From: Volvox africanus | Taxonomy: Eukaryota; Chlorophyta; Chlorophyceae; Chlamydomonadales; Volvocaceae | DNA: 64,000 nt | Direction of reading: 5' to 3' | NCBI GenBank assembly: GCA_030268105.1 | Contig: BSDZ01000005.1 | Coordinates: forward strand, 2,589,501-2,653,500 | Shown here: positions 23,261 to 34,497 of the stretch, in pieces | Layout of the letters: the number at the start of each line of letters is the position of its first letter | Numbering within the stretch: position 1 is the first letter of the stretch | Program-made: the position numbers and the translations under genes | Notes under the pieces: model-generated | What the model saw: only the letters and a program-made list of their open reading frames with translations | Told to the model about the DNA's origin: nothing | The model's database searches: none

Positions 23261-24779
23261 AGTTTATGTAGATAGCGCATAATAATGTTCGGAGCACGGG
23301 TTTGCCGGATTTATTTAGTTTGCTTACTTGCTCTTATTGTGCAGTAGTCTCGAGACTTTGTGCATAAAATATCTTCAAAGTTAATTTCAATTTAGGATAG
23401 CGCTATGAATACTAGTCGTTGTACAAGAGATTGCTCTGGTGAACGCTTGTTAACATCGCTAAATCGCTACCATTATACGAATTTAGAATCTGTACATGTG
23501 GCTTACTTTATAACATAGAACTCTGAAGTGCCACACATGGCTGTTCAGGGCTACCTTTCTAATTATGGAAGGCTTTCTAATTATTGAGCAGCAAGCTGCC
23601 GGAGTTAGCAAGTGTGGGTAAGGACCGAGGAAATTTGGCAACAGCAAACCTTACACAGTAGCCAGGCAACAATCTTTCCAGATGGAGACCCAAACAAAGT
23701 CACCAAGAGCCACAGTTACACATCGAGCAGGCCCCAAAAATTAGATAGCCTTGTCTGGCAAGCATCATAGCAGCTTGGCGTATGTGTGAAAATTGACCAT
23801 GAAAACGAGCATGTGTGAGAGGTACTCTATGACCCCAAGGCTTCCCCAATACAGACATATTGCAATGCAGAATAGTTCAATCGCTGCACGGGAATGAATA
23901 GTTCAACGGATTCACGCTACAATTTTCAGCACGGTCATTATTTTGTTATTGCATCAAAAACGTCATGCACATTCCTAACCAGAATTGTTTCATGGCTCCA
24001 GAAACTCCAAGCACGTGCCTAAGCCGATGACGGCGCTGTACTGAGGGCTGCCCAGAACCCTTGCCTTCCATCCCATCCCGCTGGCCCTGGCTCCCAAGAC
24101 GGGGCACATAGACGGGGCATCTCAAGTGCAAACGTTGCAATGGTGATTCTAAACATCCTCGTCACAATGAAGTCACTTCTCATTGCTACTAAAACCAGGA
24201 AGAGCCAAGCTTTGAGCCAAGCGGCTGCTGCCTTGGTCGATGCCATCTAGCACATCCGATGCAATGTTGCCTTCTAGTGGTTCCCTTCCAGGCATGACAC
24301 ACTGAAAATGTTCCTGACTTTCAGGGGAAAAGTGTTTTCGGGATGTAAAGAGTTTCATACGGGACTTTCCATCATAAGCAGAAGGCGGCTCCATTCGTTA
24401 CTGAAGCAATTATTATTTCTTTACAAATATATGATTAGCTGTTGATGCTGCAGAAATTATACGTATGCTGCCTGCGCAAGCAAGGTTGTCCAATAGAACT
24501 GCTACTGTATGACATGGACGACCTGACGACTGTGTACAATGGGTGGCATTAAATGTACATATAAAGGATGTTGTAAAGCAGGGTTTCGAAACATTGTTGC
24601 TTACATGGGATTGATTGGCAGCCGCACAACCCTGGACGGAGTACGGAAGCACTACTCTTCGCTTTTAAGTAGTAAGTATGCATAAGATTTGTATTTTACT
24701 TTAACTAGTAAAAGAATAAGTTTTTTTCCTGCGTTTATTTTTGTCGTGTACGAAATACTTTATTGCCACCAACCCGCAG

Positions 24780-26120
24780 AAAAACGGCCGAAATGACGTG
24801 CCATTAGGAACTCATAATGGGCGCCCTAGCAAAGGCCAAAAGCAGCCCGCGCATGGTGAAGATGCATCGATGATGGTGCTGGCTGCCAACGCAGCTAGCA
24901 TACATCAGAAGGAGAAGGAGGTCAAGGCCGCTAGACACTGACAGGTTAGTGCAAATACTAGTAGTACGGAGAGTGGATGATGGGGTGTGCAAATTACCAG
25001 GCGCGCTTAGCAAAATTATTGCTGGATGGGTGATGTACATTACGGATCTCATATACAGGGATGTACAGATCATTAATGTCCTTTAACCTGTTTTCTCCTT
25101 TCTGTCTTTTATATAATTGTTCCTATTCTCCCCAAACGTACTTCCTTTTTATGTAGGCAAAGAGTTCACAGCCCTCTACGACAAGGAACTCCAGCAGGAA
25201 AGCTAGGAACTCAAGCAAGGCGGCAGCAAAAAAGGTACAGCCCATTCATCCTGTCTTCCTGTTTTATTGAGCTGTAATTTTATGTTTCGTTATATTCTTT
25301 TCATTTGCTGTGTGCTTTGTCGTTTGATGTGCCATATGTTGATTTATTTTTCTCTTTTTTGATAGAAATTGTAAGCTTGTAATTTCTCAAATCATATATG
25401 TATGCTAACGTCGGCCCTTGAAGGTAACGAACGATGACGATGTGCGGCCATCCACGAAAGTGAGGCGACCAAGCACGGGCACCAAAAGAAAGGTACGAAA
25501 TATTGAGGTCAGACATTACTTACTTTTTAATATAACCTTTTTATTACTACCAAGTCCCTTCACGTATTTTGGACCAGCAGGTGCCATTGGAAGACAAGTC
25601 TACGGATGACGATGACAGTTACGACCACCAGGGACAGAAGGTAATTTCCTTAGTTCAGCTTATTATCTAAACTTCCTTCATGTTTGAATGTATAATTATA
25701 ATATGTGTTGTTTTGACTGATAAAGGTCAAGAGTGTTTCGGAAGGTGTGCGATGTACACGGGCACTACGTCAACGTAGGAGCTCAGGGAGTTAGCAGAAA
25801 CAGGTAACAAAGTGTCCAAGTACATAGTACAGCAAATGAAAGACTATGCTTTTAGAATGATTAGTGGTACTTAAAAGCACTGCCCACCCTAGACATGATT
25901 AAGATTATTGTAACCGGAAGTGATAATTGCTGAGTGGTGACAGCTTAATTTACATTTATACATATGTATGTAAATAAGTATAATTTTCCTTTTCTAAACT
26001 TTTCAGGAGTTGCTTGAGGAGGAGGTGAGCGAGGACCAGAAGATTGAGGACGAGCAGGATGACGCCACCACTGCGCCAGAGGAGGACGACAACAGAGAGA
26101 GTGAAATAGAATACTATTAG
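24780..26120 (+). CDS. Possible spliced gene inside the CACTA-like element
   Basis: Five segments in a row are open, begin after AG, end before GT and contain whole codons: 24780-24920 (141 nt), 25157-25234 (78), 25424-25492 (69), 25581-25640 (60) and 26007-26120 (114, ending TAG). The sequences between them are AT-rich, as introns often are. The middle exons are rich in Lys, Arg and Ser, and the last is very acidic (ELLEEEVSEDQK, later PEEDDN). Such charge suggests a nuclear or DNA-binding accessory protein, but I recognise no family. The 5' end is not found, the first donor (GTCAAG) is weak, and a possible extra exon at 25726 does not fit the phase. It could be the element's second gene or a captured host gene. 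Confidence 0.45.
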
Positions 26121-26579
26121 ATAGAACTAACATCTAACATGTTTGTTTCTAAGCTTATATTAGAGCGGGCTGCTAAATGTGCGGTGGCAGATGAAGTTAG
26201 GATGTATGTACCTAATGATGATTGAAATGATTGGTGCATGGTACAAATGATTATTGAACTCATAAACAAATTTGATTGGCAGGATTGGATGTGTAGAAAT
26301 TTGATTGTTTCGTTGAATTAATGCGTACTCACCAATGGCTGCTTACCTGGATGCTATCCGAATATTGAACTGTAAATTATTGCCTGGAATATTTTCATCT
26401 ATCAAAACTGAAATCCTATTGATATTCTTCATAACAGCTACGTACATTATGACAGGATAGTTTCCGTACACACAAAAATAATTCTGCAGCGGGTGGGCAA
26501 AACAGCAAACAATAACATGAACGAGAACTGAAACAGTAAAGAAATAACCAGAACGACCAAAAGTAGTTGCAGTGAGCAA

Positions 26580-27155
26580 GAATGCGAGGCTGCCTCGTAC
26601 GCAAAGCGAAAGTGGCGCGAATGTTGCTATCGCACGCGTAAGACCTTGCGAAAGCGTGCGAATATGTTAGTTACATGCGTTTAAAACTTTTACGCAACCC
26701 ACAACTGCTACCTGTGTACGCATTATTCGCAGCATACGCAAGCATGCGTTAATGCGCGTTAATGCGCGTTAGGCGTGCGTATATTGTGCGTTAGAGAACT
26801 TTAACTTCCATGCACGCTATGTATTTTTGCTTGCGTATGGGTCTCTAACGCTTGCGTTGCGTTAGGCCTAACGCACACCTTAGAATCTATGTGGGTGCGT
26901 TTGACATTGCGTAAGTTCGCGTTAGGTTGCGTTAGCTAACGCAAAGTAAACGCAAACATTTTCGTTCCCTCCCAAAAAAGTTTATTTGCGATTGCGTTAG
27001 GTGCGTTAGGATTGCGTTAGCGATACGCAAGCAATAACACAATGCGTTTGATTTGCGTTAGGCTTTGCGTTAGCTCGCGTTAGTTCGCGTTAAGCTTGCG
27101 TTAGGCTTGCGTTAGGGGTCCCTAACGCGAGCCTAACGCGAGCTAACGCACGAAT
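26580..27155. repeat. Right subterminal repeats of the CACTA-like element
   Basis: Dense GCGTTAGG, GCGTTAATGC and CCTAACGC motifs lie in both orientations, the same family as at the left end. The right array is longer, so the ends are asymmetric. Confidence 0.85.
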
Positions 27156-30100
27156 TCCTTGTTATAGTGTAATGGTAATCACCAAATTTCGTTCTGCACA
27201 GATATCCCACACAGCCACCCGACCGCATACCCCAGGCGAAAATTTCTGCTCCGGATGTATTGACTGACAGCATTTTCTCGTACATGTGGTACACAAGAAG
27301 CACCCAAAGGGTCGGGCAGATATAACAACTACTGAGCGGCAATTGTCAAGTGAAGAATGTAACACCATCATAATATGTAAGAAAAAGAAGTTGACCAGCC
27401 AACGCTTCGCTACCCCCTTAATGAAAGCTGTACGGCGGCATCAATATACAACCTTCTGCCGTAGCATCGTCCTGTCGTGAATCGCTACATATTCACCCAC
27501 CAGGAGTCCAAACGACAAGTCAAGCGCTTGCCATCACATCGGCGGCCGTGGTGATGAGGACCACAGCCAACGAAGACCAGGCGTCGAAAAGCGATACAGT
27601 CACAGATAGCGGTAACGGCTGCCACTTCTTTGCAGATCCCTGTGCCTGTACTGACAGTATAATAAATACCTGTCCACCCGCCTGGCCCGCTTTTATTCAC
27701 CTTGAGCCAGCAGGGCTTCACGCTCCCCGTTAGCTAGCTAATGCATTCTTGTAATATAAACACCATCGATCAGGTCACGACATGATGGGAAGAGGACATT
27801 CCTTACAGCGATGCATCCTTAGCAGAGAACACACACAATTCCGTCATTCCGGTATAACAGTAGTTCTCAACAAGTTCTACATACATTGAGAGCTTGCTGA
27901 CCGCACATGCGGCACGAGAATCAAAGAACGGAAGTACAGAGCAGTTCATTCACAATGGCGCCGCAGCTCGCTTCTCCTGCCTTGTGTTATATACATAGAC
28001 AGGAGGAGGAGCAGGAGGAGCAGGCAACTCTGCCTAGGTTAGCAGGCAGCAGGAATTGAATTCCACCCCCCTGTGGTGAATTCCACGCACATAGAAGCCT
28101 TGCAGGTGCACACATCCACGTGCACTCAAGAACGTTGATCCGTCGTATCATTCTGCTCCAAACGAAGGAAGCCTTCCCCCGTACTGCACGACCTCAACCT
28201 CCCGTTCGAGGAGAAAGTCTGCATTAAGGACAAGCTAGCAGAGGATGCAAACCGACACGTCACGTCCATCCCGCCTTTATTCCAACCATGAAAGGAATAT
28301 CTATCCTCCTGCTGATGCATGATGAAGTAAGAGACACTTCGACACTTCGGCTGTCTTTCCGTACTCACCTTACCTCGCTCGGACGCACATGGATGCATCA
28401 GCAGCAGTCAGCAACACTCAGCATCCCTGTTTCAACTGCCTAAGCAAAGGCCCGATCTGAAGATGATGCCATGTTATATACACGGTCCATCCTGGACACT
28501 ACCCATAGACACCTCTCAGGATACTACAGCATCCCGCTCGATAACCATAGGTTCTTTCCGTAAGCGCATGCATGTCCGTGCCGTACACACACGGACCACA
28601 CACATACGGGCACACACACACGCACACGGGATAAAATACGATAAACGCACGCACGACACATGCATCTATCTATCTGTTGTTTTCGTTCTGACGTTCAGAT
28701 GAATTACGTAGTCATGCCAACGAACAATCGTCGTACGTACGCACGTAGCGTATGTACGATCACGCTAAGATGCATGGGGTTTTTAGATTCTGCCAGGCTT
28801 ACATGCAGCCTCGCGCTGGCCGCTACTCGCTCCTGGACGCATGCACGGGTGCATTGCGAGGTAGCCAGCCAACCAGCATTGCAAACGTCATCACACGTTA
28901 GGTGTATGTAAACACAACGGCAGTGCCGCCCAGCTATGCCAGGATGCATTTCGACTGATGATGTATGATCTGTAAACGGGATACTTAGCTAGACCCTGAT
29001 GCATGATCCCTCGCCCCTGGACAGGCATGCATCCCACAAGCAAGGACGAGCTGTTTGAAAGAAAGCCACCCAGCAATCGCTGCATTACTTCTTCCTTCCT
29101 TCTCACTCTCATTCTCTTATTATACATGTATCGCTCATCTCATCACGAGCCATACCTGCCAACGTATAAATTGTCCATTGGATGCGATCAAATGTTCTTT
29201 TTGTTTTCGATGACTCGGACTGAATGGATGTAAGTAGCCAGGCGGCCTCATCACTATCTCTGCCTTGGCGGTAATCACGCACGAAAACAAAAAAGAAACC
29301 AAAACCAGCTGACTAGGTGACCCCTACCAGACTAAAACATTCACTTAGGAAAGAGAGATAGAGGTTTTGAGCTAAATATCCAGCCATTAAGATACCTACC
29401 TAGCTAGTAGTTTGACTTGTTTAACTTGTCATTACTTGTTCCTGATCAACACTTTCAAAATCCTGATCCGTGTATCTACACCCACCACAACGAATCAAGT
29501 CGTCATCTCGGTAGTCATCTATACCTATCTAGCTACAGCTACGTACTACGTAGAGTAGAGCAGCCGAATCCCCAAATCCTAATTTCCACAGAGCGAAATT
29601 ACAAGGACGATGGCGCTGCCGCCGCCGGCTGTGGCGGCTGCACTGTACCTCCTGGTGGCCGAACGATGACACACCTGCATCCATGAATTGCACGAGCATT
29701 CATTTGGCAGTAGCTAACGTTCGTTAGTTATGCATCCACCGGTATGTTGCAGACAGACAAACACAACTTGTCGTCATTACCAGTGTACGGGACGTCAACG
29801 GACAGTGGACTGCATGCCTCAGGTCGGCTATGGAAGGTATATACTTGTACTGCTGCTGCTCCGAAGCTATTCCGGTAATTTATAACGGTCATGTGAGTTT
29901 GTTTTTGCCGCAGAGGACTGCCAAGTAGTGCTTTCAATTAAAGAGCAGATCAGCGGCTTAACGCAAAATACACTTCATAAGATAGGGTATCCGAAATCAT
30001 GGCGACATACAGACAGACAGGCGACATGCAAACGTCAGGTGGGAATGGGACTTTGAGAGTTATTGCAATTGCTGCCCGCCCAGCTGTCACGACATAACAT

Positions 30101-31180
30101 CGCACTGCCATAATTTACGGCACTATATGTGTCTAAGGGGCGGTACTATGTCGTGATACAACCCTGCACCCTTTTCCCCTTGTGCCAGCCTTAGTCCTCT
30201 CGACAGCAGGTCTACGGCTAACATCATACAATTATAGGATTTAAGCCTAAAATGACAACCACCATTTTATTTGTTAAATCAACTTAGATTGGCAGTGCAA
30301 AGATTTATGCAGCGTACCTTCTAAACCCACCATCGCGAAACGGCTGGAAACGTGGCTCGTCCGTTTTAAGCTGGTTCTGACTCATTATTTGGTGAGTATC
30401 TTTGCGCTTGGGGCAGTGTCGCAGCCTATGAGATCTAATCGAGGCGCGACTATTGCTGGTTGAAAACTTATTCCTTCCCCGCCGGTCGTGTCCTTCGGGA
30501 CCTTCCGCAATATTTGGCGTCCACTCATTGGACCACTCAACTGAAAGTGATGAATAATGGCATCTTCACCCCCATGTGAAAATCTTACTTCCAGTATTGT
30601 TATGACCGATAGAAGTGTGGGTACTGCATCTCAATCTGCAGTCTCAGCTGCCAAATCGGGTCATCTTGCCAGGTGACGCTGGTGCTCATGTAACGAGGCC
30701 AGAGTCAGATGATGGAACCACATACGCAATCTAACAAGACATATGGTAGGAATACATGCATGCAAGCGATGGCAACAGGCGCCGTGGCTAAGGGACAGTC
30801 CCCTGCCCAGCGGGACAGTGCAAAAGCACACGCGTTTCTCGGGGCACAGGTTCATGGGTTCCTGGAGCATGCTGATGTGAAGGCCGATGGTTTCATAGCA
30901 TGGGAGGAGGCTAGAAGTACTCCATCGGTATTGCGTACGCGGCTTTCTGAAAGAATCCCGAAAGCGCTAAACGCGATGCTGATAGAGTTGTGGCTGCGTG
31001 GAGGGTTGCGTGGCGCCTGTACCCAGATACCTCCCTCGCCCGTGCGGTGTGACTCACACACAGGAGGCGGACAATCTCAGGGTGGGAGAGCGGGGCAGAA
31101 GAGGCGAGGCCCTGTGGGGTTGCCTTCCCTGCTGGTTGCGACTTCAGCCCTCTGGCACCTGCCTCTTACTTCACACCACC

Positions 31181-34127
31181 TCCAGCCCTCCGGCCCCACA
31201 GCCGGCCCTCCAGCCATCCAGCCCTCCAGCCCTCAAGCCCTCAAGCCCTCAAGCCCTCAAGCCCTCCGGCCCTCCGGCCCCCCAGCCAGCCCTCCAGCCC
31301 TCCAGCCCTCCAGCCCTCCAGCCAGCCCTCCAGCCCTCCAGCCCTCCAGCCCTCCAGCTAGCCCTCCAGCCCCCCAGCCAGCCCTCCAGCCCTCCAGCCA
31401 GCCCTCCAGCCCTCCAGCCCTCCAGTCCTCCGGCCCCCCAGCCAGCCCTCCAGCCCTCCAGCCCTCCAGCCCTCCAGCCCTCCAGCCAGCCCTCCAGCCC
31501 CCCAGCCAGCCCTCCAGCCCTCCAGCCAGCCCTCCAGCCCTCCAGCCCTCCAGCCCTCCAGCCAGCCCTCCAGCCCTCCAGCCCTCCAGCCCTCCGGCCC
31601 TCCGGCCCCCCAGCCAGCCCTCCAGCCCTCCAGCCCTCCAGCCCTCCAGCCAGCCCTCCAGCCCTCCAGCCCTCCAGCCAGCCCTCCAGCCCCCCAGCCA
31701 GCCCTCCAGCCCTCCAGCCCGCCCTCCAGCCCTCCAGCCCTCCAGCCCTCCGGCCCCCCAGCCAGCCCTCCAGCCCTCCAGCCAGCCCTCCAGCCCCCCA
31801 GCCAGCCCTCCAGCCCTCCAGCCAGCCCTCCAGCCCTCCAGCCCTCCAGCCCTCCGGCCCCCCAGCCAGCCGTCCAGCCCTCCAGCCCTCCAGCCCTCCA
31901 GCCCTCCAGCCCTCCAGCCCTCCAGCCAGCCCTCCAGCCCCCCAGCCAGCCCTCCAGCCCTCCAGCCAGCCCTCCAGCCCTCCAGCCCTCCAGCCCTCCG
32001 GCCCCCCAGCCAGCCCTCCAGCCCTCCAGCCCTCCAGCCCTCCAGCCCTCCAGCCCTCCAGCCCTCCGGCCCTCCGGCCCCCCAGCCAGCCCTCCAGCCC
32101 TCCAGCCCTCCAGCCCTCCAGCCCTCCAGCCCTCCAGCCCTTCAGCCCTCCAGCCCTCCAGCCCTCCAGCCCTCCAGCCAGCCCTCCAGCCCCCCAGCCA
32201 GCCCTCCAGCCCTCCAGCCAGCCCTCCAGCCCTCCAGCCCTCCAGCCCTCCAGCCAGCCCTCCAGCCAGCCCTCCAGCCCTCCAGCCCTCCACCCAGCCC
32301 TCCAGCCCCCCAGCCAGCCCTCCAGCCCTCCAGCCCTCCAGCCCTCCAGCCCTCCAGTCCTCCGGCCCCCCAGCCAGCCCTCCAGCCCTCCAGCCCTCCA
32401 GCCCTCCAGCCCTCCAGCCAGTCCTCCAGCCCCCCAGCCAGCCCTCCAGCCCTCCAGCCAGCCCTCCAGCCCTCCAGCCCTCCAGCCCTCCAGCCAGCCC
32501 TCCAGCCCTCCAGCCCTCCAGCCCTCCGGCCCTCCGGCCCCCCAGCCAGCCCTCCAGCCCTCCAGCCCTCCAGCCCTCCAGCCAGCCCTCCAGCCCTCCA
32601 GCCCTCCAGCCAGCCCTCCAGCCCCCCAGCCAGCCCTCCAGCCCTCCAGCCCGCCCTCCAGCCCTCCAGCCCTCCAGCCCTCCGGCCCCCCAGCCAGCCC
32701 TCCAGCCCTCCAGCCAGCCCTCCAGCCCCCCAGCCAGCCCTCCAGCCCTCCAGCCAGCCCTCCAGCCCTCCAGCCCTCCAGCCCTCCAGCCCTCCAGCCC
32801 TCCAGCCCTCCGGCCCCCCAGCCAGCCGTCCAGCCCTCCAGCCCTCCAGCCCTCCAGCCCTCCAGCCCTCCAGCCCTCCAGCCAGCCCTCCAGCCCCCCA
32901 GCCAGCCCTCCAGCCCTCCAGCCAGCCCTCCAGCCCTCCAGCCCTCCAGCCCTCCGGCCCCCCAGCCAGCCCTCCAGCCCTCCAGCCCTCCAGCCCTCCA
33001 GCCCTCCAGCCCTCCAGCCCTCCGGCCCTCCGGCCCCCCAGCCAGCCCTCCAGCCCTCCAGCCCTCCAGCCCTCCAGCCCTCCAGCCCTCCAGCCCTTCA
33101 GCCCTCCAGCCCTCCAGCCCTCCAGCCCTCCAGCCAGCCCTCCAGCCCCCCAGCCAGCCCTCCAGCCCTCCAGCCAGCCCTCCAGCCCTCCAGCCCTCCA
33201 GCCCTCCAGCCAGCCCTCCAGCCCTCCAGCCCTCCAGCCCTCCGGCCCTCCGGCCCCCCAGCCAGCCCTCCAGCCCTCCAGCCCTCCAGCCCTCCAGCCA
33301 GCCCTCCAGCCCTCCAGCCCTCCAGCCAGCCCTCCAGCCCCCCAGCCAGCCCTCCAGCCCTCCAGCCCGCCCTCCAGCCCTCCAGCCCTCCAGCCTTCCG
33401 GCCCCCCAGCCAGCCCTCCAGCCCTCCAGCCAGCCCTCCAGCCCCCCAGCCAGCCCTCCAGCCCTCCAGCCAGCCCTCCAGCCCTCCAGCCCTCCAGCCC
33501 TCCGGCCCCCCAGCCAGCCGTCCAGCCCTCCAGCCCTCCAGCCCTCCAGCCCTCCAGCCCTCCAGCCCTCCAGCCAGCCCTCCAGCCCCCCAGCCAGCCC
33601 TCCAGCCCTCCAGCCAGCCCTCCAGACCTCCAGCCCTCCAGCCCTCCGGCCCCCCAGCCAGCTCTCCAGCCCTCCAGCCCTCCAGCCCTCCAGCCCTCCA
33701 GCCCTCCAGCCCTCCGGCCCTCCGGCCGCCCAGCCAGCCCTCCAGCCCTCCAGCCCTCCAGCCCTCCAGCCCTCCAGCCCTCCAGCCCTTTAGCCCTCCA
33801 GCCCTCCGGCCCTCCGGCCCCCCAGCCAGCCCTCCAGCCCTCCAGCCCTCCAGCCCTTCAGCCAGCCCTCCAGCCCTCCAGCCCTGCGGCCATCCAGCCA
33901 TTCCTCCAGCCCTTCAGCCCTCCAGCCCTCCAGCCCCCCAGCCCTCCAGCCAGCCCTCCAGCCCCCCAGCCAGCCCTCCAGCCCTCCAGCCCTCCGGCCC
34001 TCCGGCCCCCCAGCCAGCCCTCCAGCCCTCCAGCCCTCCAGCCCTCCAGCCCTCCGGACCCCCAGCCAGCCCTCCAGCCCTCCAGCCCTCCAGCCCTCCG
34101 GACCCCCAGCCAGCCCTCCAGCTCTCC
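31181..34127. repeat. (CAGCCCTC)n minisatellite, copy 3, about 2.95 kb
   Basis: The longest of the three minisatellites. It has the same 8- and 12-bp units, with large internal blocks repeated (for example similar stretches near 31860 and 32810) and fewer CTCAAGCC units at its left edge than copies 1 and 2. The very long plus-strand frames here (up to 1145 codons) are products of the 8-bp period. Confidence 0.97.
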
Positions 34128-34449
34128 ATGCATCCGTTATCCTTGAAGGTGTGATGCCACGTAATGCGAGCTGGAGGCAGAGTAGTAGTAGACCTTAACA
34201 GCTAGATCATACTAAGGTGCGGAGCAGTAGGTGTGCGGAAACGTATCACGATAAAAGATCAGCCTGAGTTGCTTTCTCCCATGCTGAGTGCAATGGCATT
34301 GGTCGTTTGGTGGTTTGGAGGACTTTAGCCATTTCGTCTTTTTAAGGTCTCTTGAAACGGCAGTCCGTAAGCAAGAGGTCCACACAAACTGGCCAGATGA
34401 TAGACGCGACGCAAGTGACTGTTGCGAGTTCAACTGGGCTCTTTCCGCC

Positions 34450-34497
34450 AAAACTCTAAAACCCAAAACCCTAAAACTCTAAAACCCTAAATCCCTG
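34450..34497. repeat. Interstitial telomere-like block, copy 3
   Basis: Same degenerate CCCTAAAA octamers as at 6191-6238. Confidence 0.6.

Larger units (their letters stand above)
22864..27169. mobile_element. CACTA-like DNA transposon, 4306 bp
   Basis: Terminal inverted repeats CACTATAACAA (22864-22874) and TTGTTATAGTG (27159-27169) continue as a second matching block (22878-22890 with 27143-27155). A 3-bp duplication TAA flanks it (22861-22863, 27170-27172), and copy 1 has the empty site at 7878-7880. CACTA ends, a 3-bp duplication and dense subterminal GCGTTAGG repeats are the hallmarks of the CACTA/EnSpm superfamily. PIF/Harbinger is the main alternative because it also favours TAA. No long transposase frame is present, so it is either non-autonomous or heavily split by introns. 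The interior at 23261-24779 and 26121-26580 shows no recognised gene. Confidence 0.8.
8299..27590. repeat. Satellite unit copy 2, carrying two transposon insertions
   Basis: The unit runs uninterrupted from 8299 to 14550, resumes at 22022 after a Ty3/gypsy element, is interrupted again at 22864-27169 by a CACTA-like element, and ends at 27590. Subtracting the insertions and their target duplications leaves 7507 bp, 791 bp shorter than copy 1, all of it in the minisatellite. The non-element parts (8299-11416, 13376-14550, 22027-22860, 27173-27590) hold no recognised gene and match copy 1 nearly base for base. Confidence 0.97.

Noticed and set aside
22864..27169. A second LTR retrotransposon or a LINE
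   Set aside because: Inverted, not direct, terminal repeats, no reverse transcriptase motifs, no poly-A tail, and a 3-bp target duplication.
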